Under the pieces are notes generated by a model. The model saw only the letters and a program-made list of their open reading frames with translations, made no database searches and was not told the origin of the DNA. The translations under genes and the position numbers were made by a program. Below are positions 1 through 10,367 of a stretch of DNA of 64,000 nt, piece after piece. The DNA comes from Eukaryota sp. TZLM1-RC (lineage: Eukaryota > Metamonada: BaSk clade). How positions within the stretch are numbered: the stretch's first letter is position 1; each line of letters opens with the position of its first letter. The DNA is taken from contig JAUPSS010000007.1 in NCBI GenBank assembly GCA_040285825.1, positions 1,958,689-2,022,688 on the forward strand, in the 5' to 3' direction.

Positions 1-2627
1 ATCCATCTATTGCCATAATCTCTTTCCGACCAGTCCATGTTGGTTGCGAGGAGAGCTCGATTAGCCTCATCCAGTCTGCTGAATTGGGTTCTTCTTAGAA
101 TTTGAGCCCAAATGATGCGTTCATCTCTTGAGGTAGGGACCATAGGAGAAGAGATAGCTAGGTGAGCACCTTGGTATCGTAGCGCATTTAACACTTCGGG
201 GGTGACACATTCAGCGAGGCCTCGGGGGTTGATCCTCATGGCTTGACGGAACAAGTCCCATTCGTGAACTGGTTCTCCAGTGATGTTACCAAAATACTCA
301 TCGATCGGTGGTTGGGAACCTTCTCTAGCTAGTTCTAATTCTTCATGTAGTCTGGCAACTTCGTTAGCTAGAGCTATCTGGGCTGGATCCTCAACGTTAC
401 CTCTCGTTTCTCTTAAGACTCGGTCGGTACGACTCCAGAGAATGAATTTGTTGACAAACTTTAGGAGTTTATCAGCGTCTCTCAAATCACAAGCCTCAAG
501 ATATGGACGTTTAGGACGGTCCCTACGTCTGTCATCTCGGTCTCTTGATCCAATCATTGAAGAGAGGAGAAGGCTACTTTCGTATGTGCCCGAGAAAGGT
601 GAATGATGTGAGGAAATGGAGGATGTTGAACCTGTCGTGGAAGGTGTAGGTAGGGGTTGAGGAGCTCGACTAACGGGAGTGATGGGAGCAGCTACTGCAT
701 CAGAAGATGTGGTGGGGGTGGGTGATTCACTGCTCACAGTGACAACGTCGTCGTCAGCTTGTTCCATAGCAGATTGGTTGGGGTTAGAGGTTTCCGTGAT
801 AGGAAATGAATCAGTTTCCATAGGAGGTTGTGGTGATTCAGGAGGTTGAGCGGAGGAAGATGGAGCTTCACTCTGTTGAGGTTCAAGGGAAGGTACTGTC
901 TCTTCAATCTGGGCTGGAACCTGATAAGAAGAGATCGCTGGTTGAACCAAGCGTGTTTTCTCTATACGACCTTCTACCATTACCCACTTTAACATCCTGG
1001 ATTCTATGCATCCAGGGAAAACGGTGACGAGCTGGAGGGCTCTTTGAAGATTGCCAGATCTTCTGTGGTCGGGACCACAATATGACGCTATATGATCAGG
1101 ACGTCTATCATATAGAAAGAGTCTTTCACCATATGTGGTTTCGGTAAACCACCACCCTGTTCTATAATCTCTGTCGATAAGGATATCGAGAGATGCGTTG
1201 TACCCAGGGCTGAACCTAGGGTATGGGCAAGGGTTGTGAACGTTTATGAAGAGGTTGTCTTCATCTCCAGCGAAGCGTCTGAATACTCCTTCTCGAGTAG
1301 TTCTCATGAACCTAACTCCGGGTCTTGGTTCATAAGTTGGTTCAGGGTCATTCCTGGAGGTTTCTGGGGTGATCCTTTCATCGGAAAGAAATGGACCAAT
1401 TCTGGGAGAGATCCATATTCCTAAGTCGTTCTCGACTTTGGGGCCGTAGAAAGGAGGACGCTTGTTGCTCATCTCCGTGGGAGGGATGGCCTCTGGGTCC
1501 TCTGGAATGACTCGTGTGTCCCTATATCTAGCGTAAGGGTTGTGCTGGCGGGAAGCACCATGATGAACACTTGAGCTAGCGTAGGAGCTAGTTTGAGAAG
1601 GGGTGTGTTTAGCAAGTGTAGAGGATGTTCCTCTTCTAGCCTGTAACTCTCTTTCCAGTCTGTTCTTGAGTTTCCAGATTCGATCTTCATGGAAGTAACG
1701 TTCTAAATATTTTTTAGAAACCTCACCAGTTTCTCTATTAATTTCAGGAACATGTTCCGTGGGAGGAACCGGAGGTTGAGCTGTGTGAGAAAATTCCCTG
1801 GGAGGTTCCTCATAGTCAACCAGATCTGAGAATAATAGTTCATACCTCTTCCTTTGCTCTTCGGAAAGATGCGAAGGAAAATTTGGTGTGCTAGGAGTGG
1901 AATCTCTAGCCTGGGGAGGGGAAACAGACAGATTGTTAACTCCTCTTACTGTTGATGTAGTAAGAGGAGATCCTGAAGTTGGGACAGCAGGATTTTGAAT
2001 AGTTCTCCTAACAGTTGGAACTGCAGGGAGAAGCTGTTGAGAGTGAGAGGGTGGAACCTCAGAACTGAATGGAAGGGATGAAGATGGTACTTCAATGGCC
2101 TTCTTAGAGGAGGAAAAGGGTTGGTCTTCCAATCCTTCTTTTGCAGTGAGAGAAGGTTGAACAGTCTCTCTGCTCTGAGTAGAAGGTGAAGATGGTACTT
2201 CAGAACTTCTTCCAGGGAGAGGAGAAGGTGGGACTTTAGATGCCCCCAATTGCGAAGGGGGAAGAGGAGCAACGGAATCCTCAACATCTTCATCGTCGTA
2301 GGAGACTAATGAAGGACTTCTTCCTTCAGAAGGAATAGAATCCTTAGAAGGGTCGTCTCCTTCCGCAGGAACGGAATCCCGAGGAGAGGAACTTCCTTCC
2401 ATTGGAACGGAATCCTCAGGAAGGGAACTATCTTCCCTTGGGGTAGAACCCTCGGGAAGAGTTGCTTCAGGAAGCGCAGAAGCTTCAACCGAAGAAGGAG
2501 GCACGGAAGCAGGGTCTGTGGTTAGTGGTGAGGAAGAGGGACCAGTCTCTTCCTCAAGGATCCTACGCTGAGCCGGGGACGACCCAATACGTATTGATGG
2601 TCTTGGCTGTTGTGAGTTAGAATTCAT
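1..2627 (-). CDS. LTR retrotransposon Gag(-Pol) polyprotein, partial, N-terminal 875 residues
   Basis: One open frame runs from ATG at 2627 to the window edge with no stop. Residues 1 to about 250 are rich in P, S, E and D, with imperfect short repeats (PEDSVPMEGSS, PRDSVPAEGDD, SKDSIPSEG). The last ~120 residues match the capsid-like part of the element at 38.8 kb: GEPVHEWDLFRQAM here against GQPVHQYDFVRSMF there, and DERIIWAQILRRTQF against SDAEIWEYLLLSTQY. That places them before the zinc knuckle. The start codon lies in the LTR, as in the complete copy. The frame is intact, so the element may be young. The short ORFs on the + strand across this stretch are shadows. Confidence 0.7.
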   Translation of the reverse strand, partial: MNSNSQQPRPSIRIGSSPAQRRILEEETGPSSSPLTTDPASVPPSSVEASALPEATLPEGSTPREDSSLPEDSVPMEGSSSPRDSVPAEGDDPSKDSIPSEGRSPSLVSYDDEDVEDSVAPLPPSQLGASKVPPSPLPGRSSEVPSSPSTQSRETVQPSLTAKEGLEDQPFSSSKKAIEVPSSSLPFSSEVPPSHSQQLLPAVPTVRRTIQNPAVPTSGSPLTTSTVRGVNNLSVSPPQARDSTPSTPNFPSHLSEEQRKRYELLFSDLVDYEEPPREFSHTAQPPVPPTEHVPEINRETGEVSKKYLERYFHEDRIWKLKNRLERELQARRGTSSTLAKHTPSQTSSYASSSVHHGASRQHNPYARYRDTRVIPEDPEAIPPTEMSNKRPPFYGPKVENDLGIWISPRIGPFLSDERITPETSRNDPEPTYEPRPGVRFMRTTREGVFRRFAGDEDNLFINVHNPCPYPRFSPGYNASLDILIDRDYRTGWWFTETTYGERLFLYDRRPDHIASYCGPDHRRSGNLQRALQLVTVFPGCIESRMLKWVMVEGRIEKTRLVQPAISSYQVPAQIEETVPSLEPQQSEAPSSSAQPPESPQPPMETDSFPITETSNPNQSAMEQADDDVVTVSSESPTPTTSSDAVAAPITPVSRAPQPLPTPSTTGSTSSISSHHSPFSGTYESSLLLSSMIGSRDRDDRRRDRPKRPYLEACDLRDADKLLKFVNKFILWSRTDRVLRETRGNVEDPAQIALANEVARLHEELELAREGSQPPIDEYFGNITGEPVHEWDLFRQAMRINPRGLAECVTPEVLNALRYQGAHLAISSPMVPTSRDERIIWAQILRRTQFSRLDEANRALLATNMDWSERDYGNRW

Positions 2628-2748
2628 ACAGTGTAGTATAACAGAAGTATAATTTATTACGAAGAGGTATTGTATTCACTCTTCTTAAGCTAACAGGCGG
2701 AATATTAATAACTAAACTATTAACTATAAATACTATTCAAGACTAACA
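2613..2748 (-). repeat. 5' LTR of the left-edge element (inferred limits)
   Basis: Read on the minus strand it begins TGTTAGTCTT, the same ten bases that begin the LTR at 8435. It contains CGTAATAAATTA about 40 nt before the ATG, shared with the LTR at 8435-8617 (TAATAAATTA also occurs in the 38.8-kb LTR). It ends ...TCA five codons after the ATG, exactly as in the 38788-38923 LTR. That gives 136 bp, the same length. The partner LTR is outside the window, so the limits are by analogy only. Confidence 0.6.
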
Positions 2749-2788
2749 CCTACTGTGAATTTCTATCCAAACGCACTTCTCGCTTTTT

Positions 2789-3661
2789 TTACATATGTTT
2801 TAGCCAATATGTTGAAAAAGAAATAAAGCCAGGAGAATAACTGGGGGATGGGGACACGGCATTTTTTCGCATTGTGTCAGATGCAATATTTTCCAGAAAG
2901 GATAAAATATTTAGCCCAGCAGTGAATAAGAAGGTGATGTTGTCTGGACTGAGATCAACATTGTCCAGCATCAACATAGCGTCACAACGATGAGGGTCGG
3001 CAACCTGCTGAATAAATAGGTCCATTATGTACTCATGGTGACCTTCATCATACCATGCGCGCAAAGAGTCAGGAATAGTGGCTGCAGACGTGTTCACCAC
3101 TAATGAAGCATATTTCTTTGGGCAAGGGCACTCAAAGAAGGTAGTCATTGTCCGGAAGAAGTTCAGCTTCCAGGAGACAGGGCCATCAGTAAGTATTTGA
3201 CAAAAGCTGTTCGCCATTTGCAGTGCGCGAAAGCTTCTAATGTCAGAGTGGCACCAGTTCTCGGTTCCCTTCTGAAAGCCAATAGGAGGAAAGGGCCAGC
3301 CAGGTCGGAAAGAGACATCATAGAGTGCGCGGTACACTTCCATATGATTCTCGAATGGGCGTCTCACAGTCGGATGAGGTACCATTACAAAGTCTTGACA
3401 TTGATACCAAAACTGTTGTTGATATAACCAGAAAGCCATTTCCGGATATTGCAGGACGAACAGCTGTGCTAACCGGGCAGTAAGCACAGTGACAGTTCGA
3501 ATATAGCGAAACTGTCTTTCCATTGAAACAAGAGCTGCAGTAGAGAAGAACTGAGCAGCACTTGCTGGAACTGTCGTCTTGCTGTCGTTTATTGGTTGCT
3601 CACGACCGTTAACCTCCCAGGGGAGTACACGCCTTCGACGTGGCAACTCTGGATTTGCCAT
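2789..3661 (-). CDS. Protein of unknown function, 290 aa
   Basis: Uninterrupted ATG-initiated frame with a basic N-terminus (MANPELPRRRRVLPWEV). It is rich in F, W, Y and P and has no signal peptide or clear membrane segment. I do not recognise a family. The aromatic-rich body (around residues 60-150: YPEMAFWLYQQQFWY, then RPGWPFPPIGF) and a C-terminal LFTAGLNILSFLENI helix look like a folded globular protein. It lies about 40 bp upstream of the left retrotransposon LTR and in the same direction, so it may be a host gene or a captured gene of viral or transposon origin. I see no evidence that decides between these. An intact 290-codon frame in AT-rich, relic-filled DNA argues that it is real or recent. 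Confidence 0.6.
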   Translation of the reverse strand: MANPELPRRRRVLPWEVNGREQPINDSKTTVPASAAQFFSTAALVSMERQFRYIRTVTVLTARLAQLFVLQYPEMAFWLYQQQFWYQCQDFVMVPHPTVRRPFENHMEVYRALYDVSFRPGWPFPPIGFQKGTENWCHSDIRSFRALQMANSFCQILTDGPVSWKLNFFRTMTTFFECPCPKKYASLVVNTSAATIPDSLRAWYDEGHHEYIMDLFIQQVADPHRCDAMLMLDNVDLSPDNITFLFTAGLNILSFLENIASDTMRKNAVSPSPSYSPGFISFSTYWLKHM

Positions 3662-4192
3662 TGGGGTGAATATGTTAGTCGAGAAAAGATCAGACAGTCA
3701 ACAATAAAGATTTGATTTATTCACCACTTCTTACATCTATACAAATACAAAGCCTGAGCAAAATGATAATTAAACACTATAATGCGTGATATTTAAGCTG
3801 CCGCAACTATTTTCTTTCGTGAAAAGGTTACAGTTGAAGGAGTTTTTTAGGTGATAACATTAGCATATTCAATCAAGAAAACGTGTTGTTTCAATGAGTT
3901 CGAATAAAGTTTTTTTTTCATAATCTGATCAACTTGACACTTCTTTAATCTTTAAATAGAAACCACTTAACCTAACAATGACTCTTGACAAGACAACATT
4001 CACAACTTCTCTCTTTCACGAACTCTATCTTCTCCGATGTAAAGACTTGACAACGTCAGCGAAAACAACATTTCTGACTCCCTTACACCTACAATTGTCT
4101 CGTTCCTAACTAACAATAGTACGCTAACCACATTCGCTCTTGGCCTTTCTCCTAAGAACCAACCTAAATAGACAAAAGCTTGATTTCTTAAG
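3662..4192. other. Intergenic, no gene seen
   Basis: AT-rich sequence between the unknown gene and the Fanzor fragment. Both strands are full of stops and I found no RNA gene or repeat here. Confidence 0.5.
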
Positions 4193-4516
4193 TTACTTCA
4201 AAACTATACATTGTTCTTCAACTTTCGCATTCGCTACTGGTGATAATGTATTGAGATCAGGTTGTTGCATCGGACTCATAGGTATACCAGCACCTTCAGT
4301 ACCCTTTCCAACAGCTTTTAGACTGTCATCAGTGGGTTGAATTACTTTGGTTGGAGACTGTTGTTTCTTTAACACCTCTGATTTCTCTTTTCCATCCACA
4401 ATGTGTTCAGCCAACATCAGAATATCTAGAGCAGAATTTGTATCTCGATTCCACAACGTTTTGCATTGATTACACTGCCTCAAACCCCACGAAACTGCTT
4501 GTCGACTTTTATAGTA
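4193..4516 (-). pseudogene. Fanzor (eukaryotic TnpB-like) C-terminal fragment
   Basis: The open frame reads SWGLRQCNQCKTLWNRD, then NSALDILMLAEHI. This matches the end of Fanzor/TnpB proteins: the second CxxC half of the zinc ribbon followed by the RuvC-III motif WNRDxNxA, whose Asp (codon at 4442-4444) is the third catalytic residue. Here the Asp is kept. Everything upstream (RuvC-I, RuvC-II, first CxxC) is missing; a stop lies at 4517-4519 and the deleted LTR element starts about 120 bp further on. The tail after ALDIL (GKEKSEVLKK..., then a P/S/T-rich end) is not conserved in the family. It is a different Fanzor lineage from the one at 25.9-27.7 kb, which has NRN at this motif. Confidence 0.6.
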
Positions 4517-4788
4517 TTACGTAATTGTCTTGTTTATTAAGATTAGGTTTGTGACCTTGTTTTCCACTACAAAATGAGTGGTAAATTGATTCAATTAAAT
4601 TTATTTGAATAAAGGTGTTTTGACTCAACACAAACATTATGTCCGAAGGAGGGTTCTCATCATCCTCCGATACAAACACTCATGACCATACTCCTCATTC
4701 AACCAAATCCCATCACAGTCCAGAAGTTCATACTATATTCCGACCTAATCCGACCTAATTCTTCAAACTCGCAGAATGGAACATTGCG

Positions 4789-7700
4789 TTGTGTATTCTC
4801 GACAACCTCGGTATTGACCTTCTCTTTAACGAGCTTTTCAATCCTTGGACGTATTCTTCCGTCTACGTTAAACGTCGTCTAAGTGATTTCATTGATGTTC
4901 TCTCCAAGTTTTATAACAACTGGTGTAATACCAGAACCTTCGAGGAACAAAAGCGAGCTCGGAAATCTGTCAAAAACTTCACTGGTCCGGGAGCTCAAGG
5001 TCTCATGTTCGGTGGGAGACCCCATCCCCAAGACCAAAAGCTCGTCGACACTTATGAATATGTCGAACAAGTATCGACCAATAAGGAGCAGCTCAGACGC
5101 AGAGTCAAAAATCTAAAGAAACGTTCTGCCAAAGACGATAAGTTTGCTGCATCCTCTTCTGACATCTGTGGATTTTGCAAAGAGCCAGGCCATTCGGTTA
5201 AGGAATGCCTACATCCGCATTGCAAGAGATCTGCAATTCCAAAGAATAAGCGTCGTAGTTTAGACAGTTATAGCAGTAGTGATAATAAACATCCTCGTAG
5301 TTACAGAATCAAAACAATTAACATCAAGAATCCACACCCCACCAACGTTAATCCATTTTCAGATCCTACTACTGACTCTCTCAAACAATCGTTTACGACA
5401 TCATCACATTCTCCTCCCAAACGCCTCTTGAATCCTTTGAGCACATGCGATTCTGAATCTTCGAGTATTAATAGAATTTTTAGCTTATCTTCTGTTTGTG
5501 CCATTAAATTTATTAATGGTACCAAGTTTATAGAAATCTGGTTGCAGATTAATTACACAGAAGCATCTGGTCTTAATGATAGTGGAGCATCCATATCTGT
5601 CATCTCAAGAGACCTATCCACAAAATGCAAGATGGAACACTAATCTGAATCTGTCAAATTCATTGGTGTTAATGGAGAACCATCAAACTCTGACCGCAAT
5701 GCCAAAGGAATCCTATCCTTCAATGTCGGTAGCATTGCCAAAGTTGTGCATCATACCAAATCGTTACCAATCGTTCCAGGCAACAACATATGGAATAGAA
5801 TAGAATGGAATAGACATTCTATATGAACTCAGCCCCATGAACAACGACAGGGTACACATTCATCTCGACGAGCTTCACAGAACACTAATGTTACCTGCAT
5901 CTGAGTTTGACCTTAGAATTTCACAGACATCTGATTTTAAGTTGTCACAAATATTCGAAGATCACGTCAACTCGTCAGGTTGTAAAATAAAGCTCAACAA
6001 TCAATCAGAAAATCAACAGCTCCTCGCAACTCTCGAAGAGTTCAAAGATGTTTTCAAGTTGAAACCCCATGAAGACGGCATCGACTGTAACCCCATGGAC
6101 ATCGATTTCTACGATGAAGACACTGTTGTTTATCGTCCACCTCGCAGATTAAACCCTGAACGACTCAAAATCGCCAACCAAATCTTCGATGAGTTAATCA
6201 AATCTGGTTTCGCCACAGAATCCAACGGTTGATTCAGCTCCCCAGTCGTCCTTGTAGTTTACCCTGATCATCGGAAACCACGTCTTACAGGCGACTTCAG
6301 TGGTCCGAATGGAGTCAATGCGAACACTATCCCTATCGCCCCAAACCTTCCAAAGATCTCTGATGTATTAGAGTTCTTATCTCAGATATTGCTATTGGCG
6401 GCGTCATTTGGGAAGAATATGATCCTTGTGAACACAATGGCACTATTCTCATTGACCGTAAGGTCCGACCTATCAGTTTCTTCAGCAGAGTTCTCTCCAA
6501 TTCCCAAAAGAATTGGTCAACGATGCAGAAAGAGCTTTACGCTATACTTCTCATCCTAACAGAATCATGCATCGAGAGTTACTTCAAAAGCAGGAAGCTC
6601 ACGATATTCACAGATCACAGGAACCTCTCATATCTGGTAACATCCCCTGATAAGAATCGAATTGTCACACGTAGGTTACCAATACTCAGTGAGTTCGACT
6701 TCGAGTTGGTACACACCTCGGGGGAAGACAACTACTGGGCAGACAAGCTATCCAGACAGGTCCCAACGACCAATCCTGTACGCATAAACTCAATCAACAC
6801 AGGCAACATTATTCTTCAGCGAGCGAGTCCACCTATGAACCGTTTCACCCAATCTATTATATCAGAACCTACAATCCATCAGACGACTCTGCTCTTCCAG
6901 CCCCTGACGAGATGACCTTCGGGATACACACAAAATCCTCATTTTGAAGGAGAAATGTGCATCTGCAATCCCCATGTTCGATCCTTGGTTGAGTAGAATC
7001 CGTTCAGAGCAAAAACAACCTGTTGCAGCTCACGAGCTTTTATTTAATAACTGTTCCGTCAATCATCTTGACCTCTACGTTAACGAATCAGGCAAGATCA
7101 TCATCCCGTCATCACTCATCAACGACACGCTCTTGATCATACACGGTTATGTATCAGGCGGTGATCCTAGTATGTCTGAGAGTTTACGCAGGCTATCCTC
7201 TAGCGCCTACTACTGGCCCAGTATGACTGATGTATGAAGAACCACGTGCGTTCTTGTCCATCATGTCAGATAACGGCACCTGTCCCCAAATCTATCACTC
7301 CACCCACCGGATCTCTCTGGGCTGACAAACCCTTGGCGAGATTAAACGTGGATACCATTGGCCCTCTTCCTCCAGACCAAGAGGCCAATAAGTACATCTT
7401 AGTTTTCGTGGACGGTTTCACTCGGTATACAATCCTCGTACCCCTCAAAGAATTAAACGCAATACTGACAGCCGACGCTTTGATTTGGAGTGTGTGTGCA
7501 GTCTTTGGTATACCCTACAGCATTCACAGTGACAACGGCCCAGAATTCGCCAACAACGTTTTTAAATCACTGTGCGAATTCTTGTCTATCAAGGTGACGA
7601 ACAGTGTTCCAAATTTCTGTCAATCAAATGGCCTAGTTGAAAGACGTCATAGAGTCATCTTACAAAATTTTAGGAAGCTCCTAATCGATTTTAACGCCTA

Positions 7701-8434
7701 TGACAACTGGTCAGAATACGTACCTTACGTAGAACTCTTAACGAATTCATCTAAGAGCTCTGTCACAGGTTTATAGTCCATTCGAGCTTATGTTTGGGTC
7801 AGACGTCAGTCCCAGAGCTGATCCTTTATCAATTTTCTCCACCATCGAAAAGGTTAGCACTGAGGTTCCTTTCATTCTGGATATCCAATCTAAATTCCAT
7901 CGATTGCAAGAAAAACGTGAAAAAGCAGAAATCACCCAAACATCGAAATCGCTGAAGGAAAAGCCAAGCAAGAATAACCTGCTATTCGAAATTGGATGCT
8001 TAATCCTCAAATCATCTAGTAACTCCAAATTACATGGAAATTATCTGGGCCCATATCTGGTCATCGACAAACCTAGTAAATCAACTTTATTAATAAAGAA
8101 TTTAATCACAGGTGTCGAATCTAAGGCTAGCATTTCACAATGCAAATTATACCAGTCTGACAGGCCCACTGATGATGAGTTTCATAGTATCGTGGCCTCA
8201 GATGATACTGAGGAGCATCTATTATTGGAAGTTTTCAGCCAGGATGGTAACGAGTGTCAAGTCGTACACGCTGGAGATGTACGAGGCACTGAGCCTGTCG
8301 ACCGCATTAAGAACATTAAGGCCTACCAAGCCTTCCTCCAGACTAATAAGTCGCGACCCCCTGCTAGTCAACCTACTCGCAAGCAACCTCGTAGAAGAGC
8401 CAGAAAAGACTGTCGAAAGGAGGGGAAGAAGTAG
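4789..8434 (+). pseudogene. Broken Gag-Pol of the deleted LTR element
   Basis: The reading frame survives as pieces at about 4789-5643, 5837-6232, 6390-6915, 6944-7237, 7234-7776 and 7790-8434. Disruptions include in-frame stops at 5641 and 6230, a frameshift near 5640-5830, a deletion of roughly 690 bp near 6385 and a stop or shift near 7235 and 7776. Recognisable motifs are LNDSGASISVIS (retropepsin), TIFTDHRNLSYL (RNase H), HSDNGPEF (integrase second Asp) and LVERRHR (integrase Glu). Unlike the complete copy at 38.8 kb, its protease keeps the usual D-S-G. Confidence 0.85.
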
Positions 8435-8617
8435 TGTTAGTCTTTACACTATTCTAGAGTGTAGTTAGTCTTATCTATTTGTTCTTGTATATTAGCTTAA
8501 TGTTTATTGTTCTGTCATGGAGACTTCACTAGTGATGGTATTGAAATTCACTATAGCTCATTTCCCCGTCGTAATAAATTACTCTCTCTCTCTATACATA
8601 TGTCTAACTCTAGCCCA
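8435..8617 (+). repeat. 3' LTR of the deleted Ty3/gypsy element
   Basis: Begins TGTTAGTCTT right after the pol stop codon and a purine tract (8413-8431). It shares CACTAGTGATGG, GAAATTC and TAATAAATTA in the same order with the 136-bp LTR at 38788. A new ATG (8600) near its end matches the start-codon position of the other elements. The right limit (CA at about 8617) is inferred from that layout. Confidence 0.6.
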
Positions 8618-8807
8618 CAGGCTTCATTATCTCTTAATAAAGGGAACTTCAATGAGATAAAGATTCTTTTGGCTTGTGAAACAGATTGTAGGTCGTCAAA
8701 GGGAGAACCAACAGAGATTAAGTCACAGCAGAGTAGCAGCAAACGCAGCACATACACTAGGGGAGAGAAAGCCATGAAGACTTGGTTACAGAGTACGTTG
8801 GGTGAAG

Positions 8808-9581
8808 TTGGCAATTTGGAATGAATTTCCATATTCTCCATTTACATTTACATTTTGAAATGGAAATGGTAATGCAAACATATTGTCCATACTCAATTGT
8901 AACTGAACCTGCTTAAATGACTGATAACGAATCTATTTACGTTACTGCTGATGTATCAGATAATAAAGAATGCCTCCAAACGTCTTCGGCAACACTAACT
9001 TCGTTAAAAAAACATCCCCTGTTTGGATCCCATGTTGATTGATTAATGCATGTTGATGAACTTGACAAATATTTATCTGAAGGAACAGTTCATTTGAGTA
9101 CTGATCCTATTGAATGGTGAAAAAACAACAAATGTGTTTTTCCAAGATTATTTCCTCTGACTTTGAGTTTTCTAACATTCCCAGCAACAACAGTTTTTTG
9201 TGAATCCTTCTTTTCAGTCGCTGGCTCCATTCAAACATCCAAACGTGCTAGAATGTCACCACTTTGTTTTAGAATACTTACCTGAGTTGAAGGTAAGGTT
9301 AAAAAACGATCAAATCAAAATACTTGAAACACTGAAGTAAAAAATAGGTAGTCGAATTAGCTTTTTATATAATTAATTGTCAGTAAAATGATTTGTTTAC
9401 ACCTACATTAGAAATACTTCAATGAATCAACAAATAACAAAACACTTCGACCAATTACTACACCACTGTCAAGCTCAGTAATGGTTAACTTCACTCTGGA
9501 TCTGAATTAACGTATGTCGGCTGTTTGGAATCATCTTATCAGAATGTGGAAATGGAAATGGAATGGATTCCACTTTGCCAA
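8808..9581 (+). mobile_element. hAT DNA transposon relic, internally deleted
   Basis: Between 9055 and 9270 the sequence encodes the hAT C-terminal dimerisation domain: HVDELDKYLSEGTVHL, PIEW-KNNKCVFPRLFPLTLSFL, FPATTVFCESFFSVAGSI, SKRARMSP. This matches the family pattern (ELxxYL ... WWxxN ... FPxLxxLA ... IPATSxxSERxFSxAGxI). A stop replaces the second W. The ends carry imperfect inverted repeats: TTGGCAATTTGGAAT at 8808 and its approximate complement ending ATTCCACTTTGCCAA at 9581. Most of the transposase, including the catalytic region, is gone. I saw no clear 8-bp target duplication. Confidence 0.7.
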
Positions 9582-10367
9582 ATCTAATTCAACCCAACAA
9601 AAACCACAGGTGTGAACCCAATCGCAACTTTCCATTACATAACATTGATTGAGGTTTACTTTACTATTTTTCAGTTTCTTCATTTTCCTAGTGTTACAGA
9701 TTTATACATACTGCACATTCTATTTGGTGTTATACTATGTAGAGTCCCCAATAAAACATTCTGTTTCCACTTTTAAAATATTTATATATTTCACTATTCA
9801 AAAATACCTATTGTGTTAAATGGTCAATCGCTTCAACATCTCTTCCTCCACAGTTTGATTGCACACTTGGGACAAACTGGGTTTAATGGATGAGACTTAA
9901 CATCATTAGCAGAGGTGTATGAAGTGTCAAAGATCACTGAAGATAAGTTTGTGGGTGTTTAAATGGGCTTTTGAATCAGAGAATCTTGGAATGAAAGTGT
10001 TTTGAAAAGATCATTACGAAGACGATACACTGTGAGTGTCTTGAATCAAATTTAAAGCATTTTCGGTAGCATTGATGTGAGTGAAATGAAAATTAAGGAC
10101 CCAGAATGAACAGATCACAATACGCGTACAGGTACACATTATATAAAAAAAACACTTATCTATGGGGTCTTCGCAACGCCCCAGGAATAAGTATTTGTTG
10201 CCTCTATCCTGTGCATCATTGAGGTATGGACTTGAATAAATAGAATTGAATTAATTTAGAGAACAGGAATCTTCATTCAAAGTGTCATTCAAAGGAATTT
10301 GTATAATTAATTAAGTATAATGGAGATCCTAATATATATACATTTTAATTAGAAAGCGGTACAAAAA
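9582..10367. other. Intergenic, with one strong hairpin
   Basis: No protein-coding evidence on either strand. The only structured segment noticed is the hairpin at 10154-10192, listed separately. The final part is the 3' end region of LARP1. Confidence 0.4.
10154..10192. other. Perfect-ended hairpin, possible structured RNA or terminator
   Basis: ACTTAT pairs with ATAAGT at the base and GGGGT region pairs with CCCCA towards the loop, giving about 14 pairs with two mismatches around an 11-nt loop (TCTTCGCAACG). It stands out as GC-rich within AT-rich DNA. I cannot match it to a known snRNA or tRNA. Confidence 0.35.

Larger units (their letters stand above)
1..2748 (-). mobile_element. Ty3/gypsy-type LTR retrotransposon, 5' part, cut by the window edge
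   Basis: The 5' LTR (2748-2613) is followed by one open frame that runs without a stop to base 1. The layout matches the complete element at 38788-45695: a short LTR of 136 bp, a start codon just inside the LTR end, a proline/serine-rich head and then a capsid-like region. Only the gag part is in the window, so protease, reverse transcriptase and integrase are expected beyond base 1. Assignment to Ty3/gypsy rests on the similarity to the complete element. Confidence 0.75.
4639..8617 (+). mobile_element. Degenerate, internally deleted Ty3/gypsy element
   Basis: Homologous along its length to the complete element at 38.8 kb but broken by stops and frameshifts. In order: short gag remnant (ATG 4639), CCHC zinc knuckle CGFCKEPGHSVKEC near 5168, protease motif NDSGAS near 5575, start of the RT domain (6070-6380), RNase H (to about 6760), integrase HHCC and DDE core (6940-7780), and a tail domain ending in TAG at 8432-8434, which directly abuts the 3' LTR. 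The RT palm, including the YxDD box, is missing. No 5' LTR matching the 3' LTR could be found before 4639. Confidence 0.85.

Noticed and set aside
280-1424. Three + strand ORFs (280-606, 830-1027, 1236-1424)
   Set aside because: They are shadows of the continuous minus-strand gag frame 2627-1.
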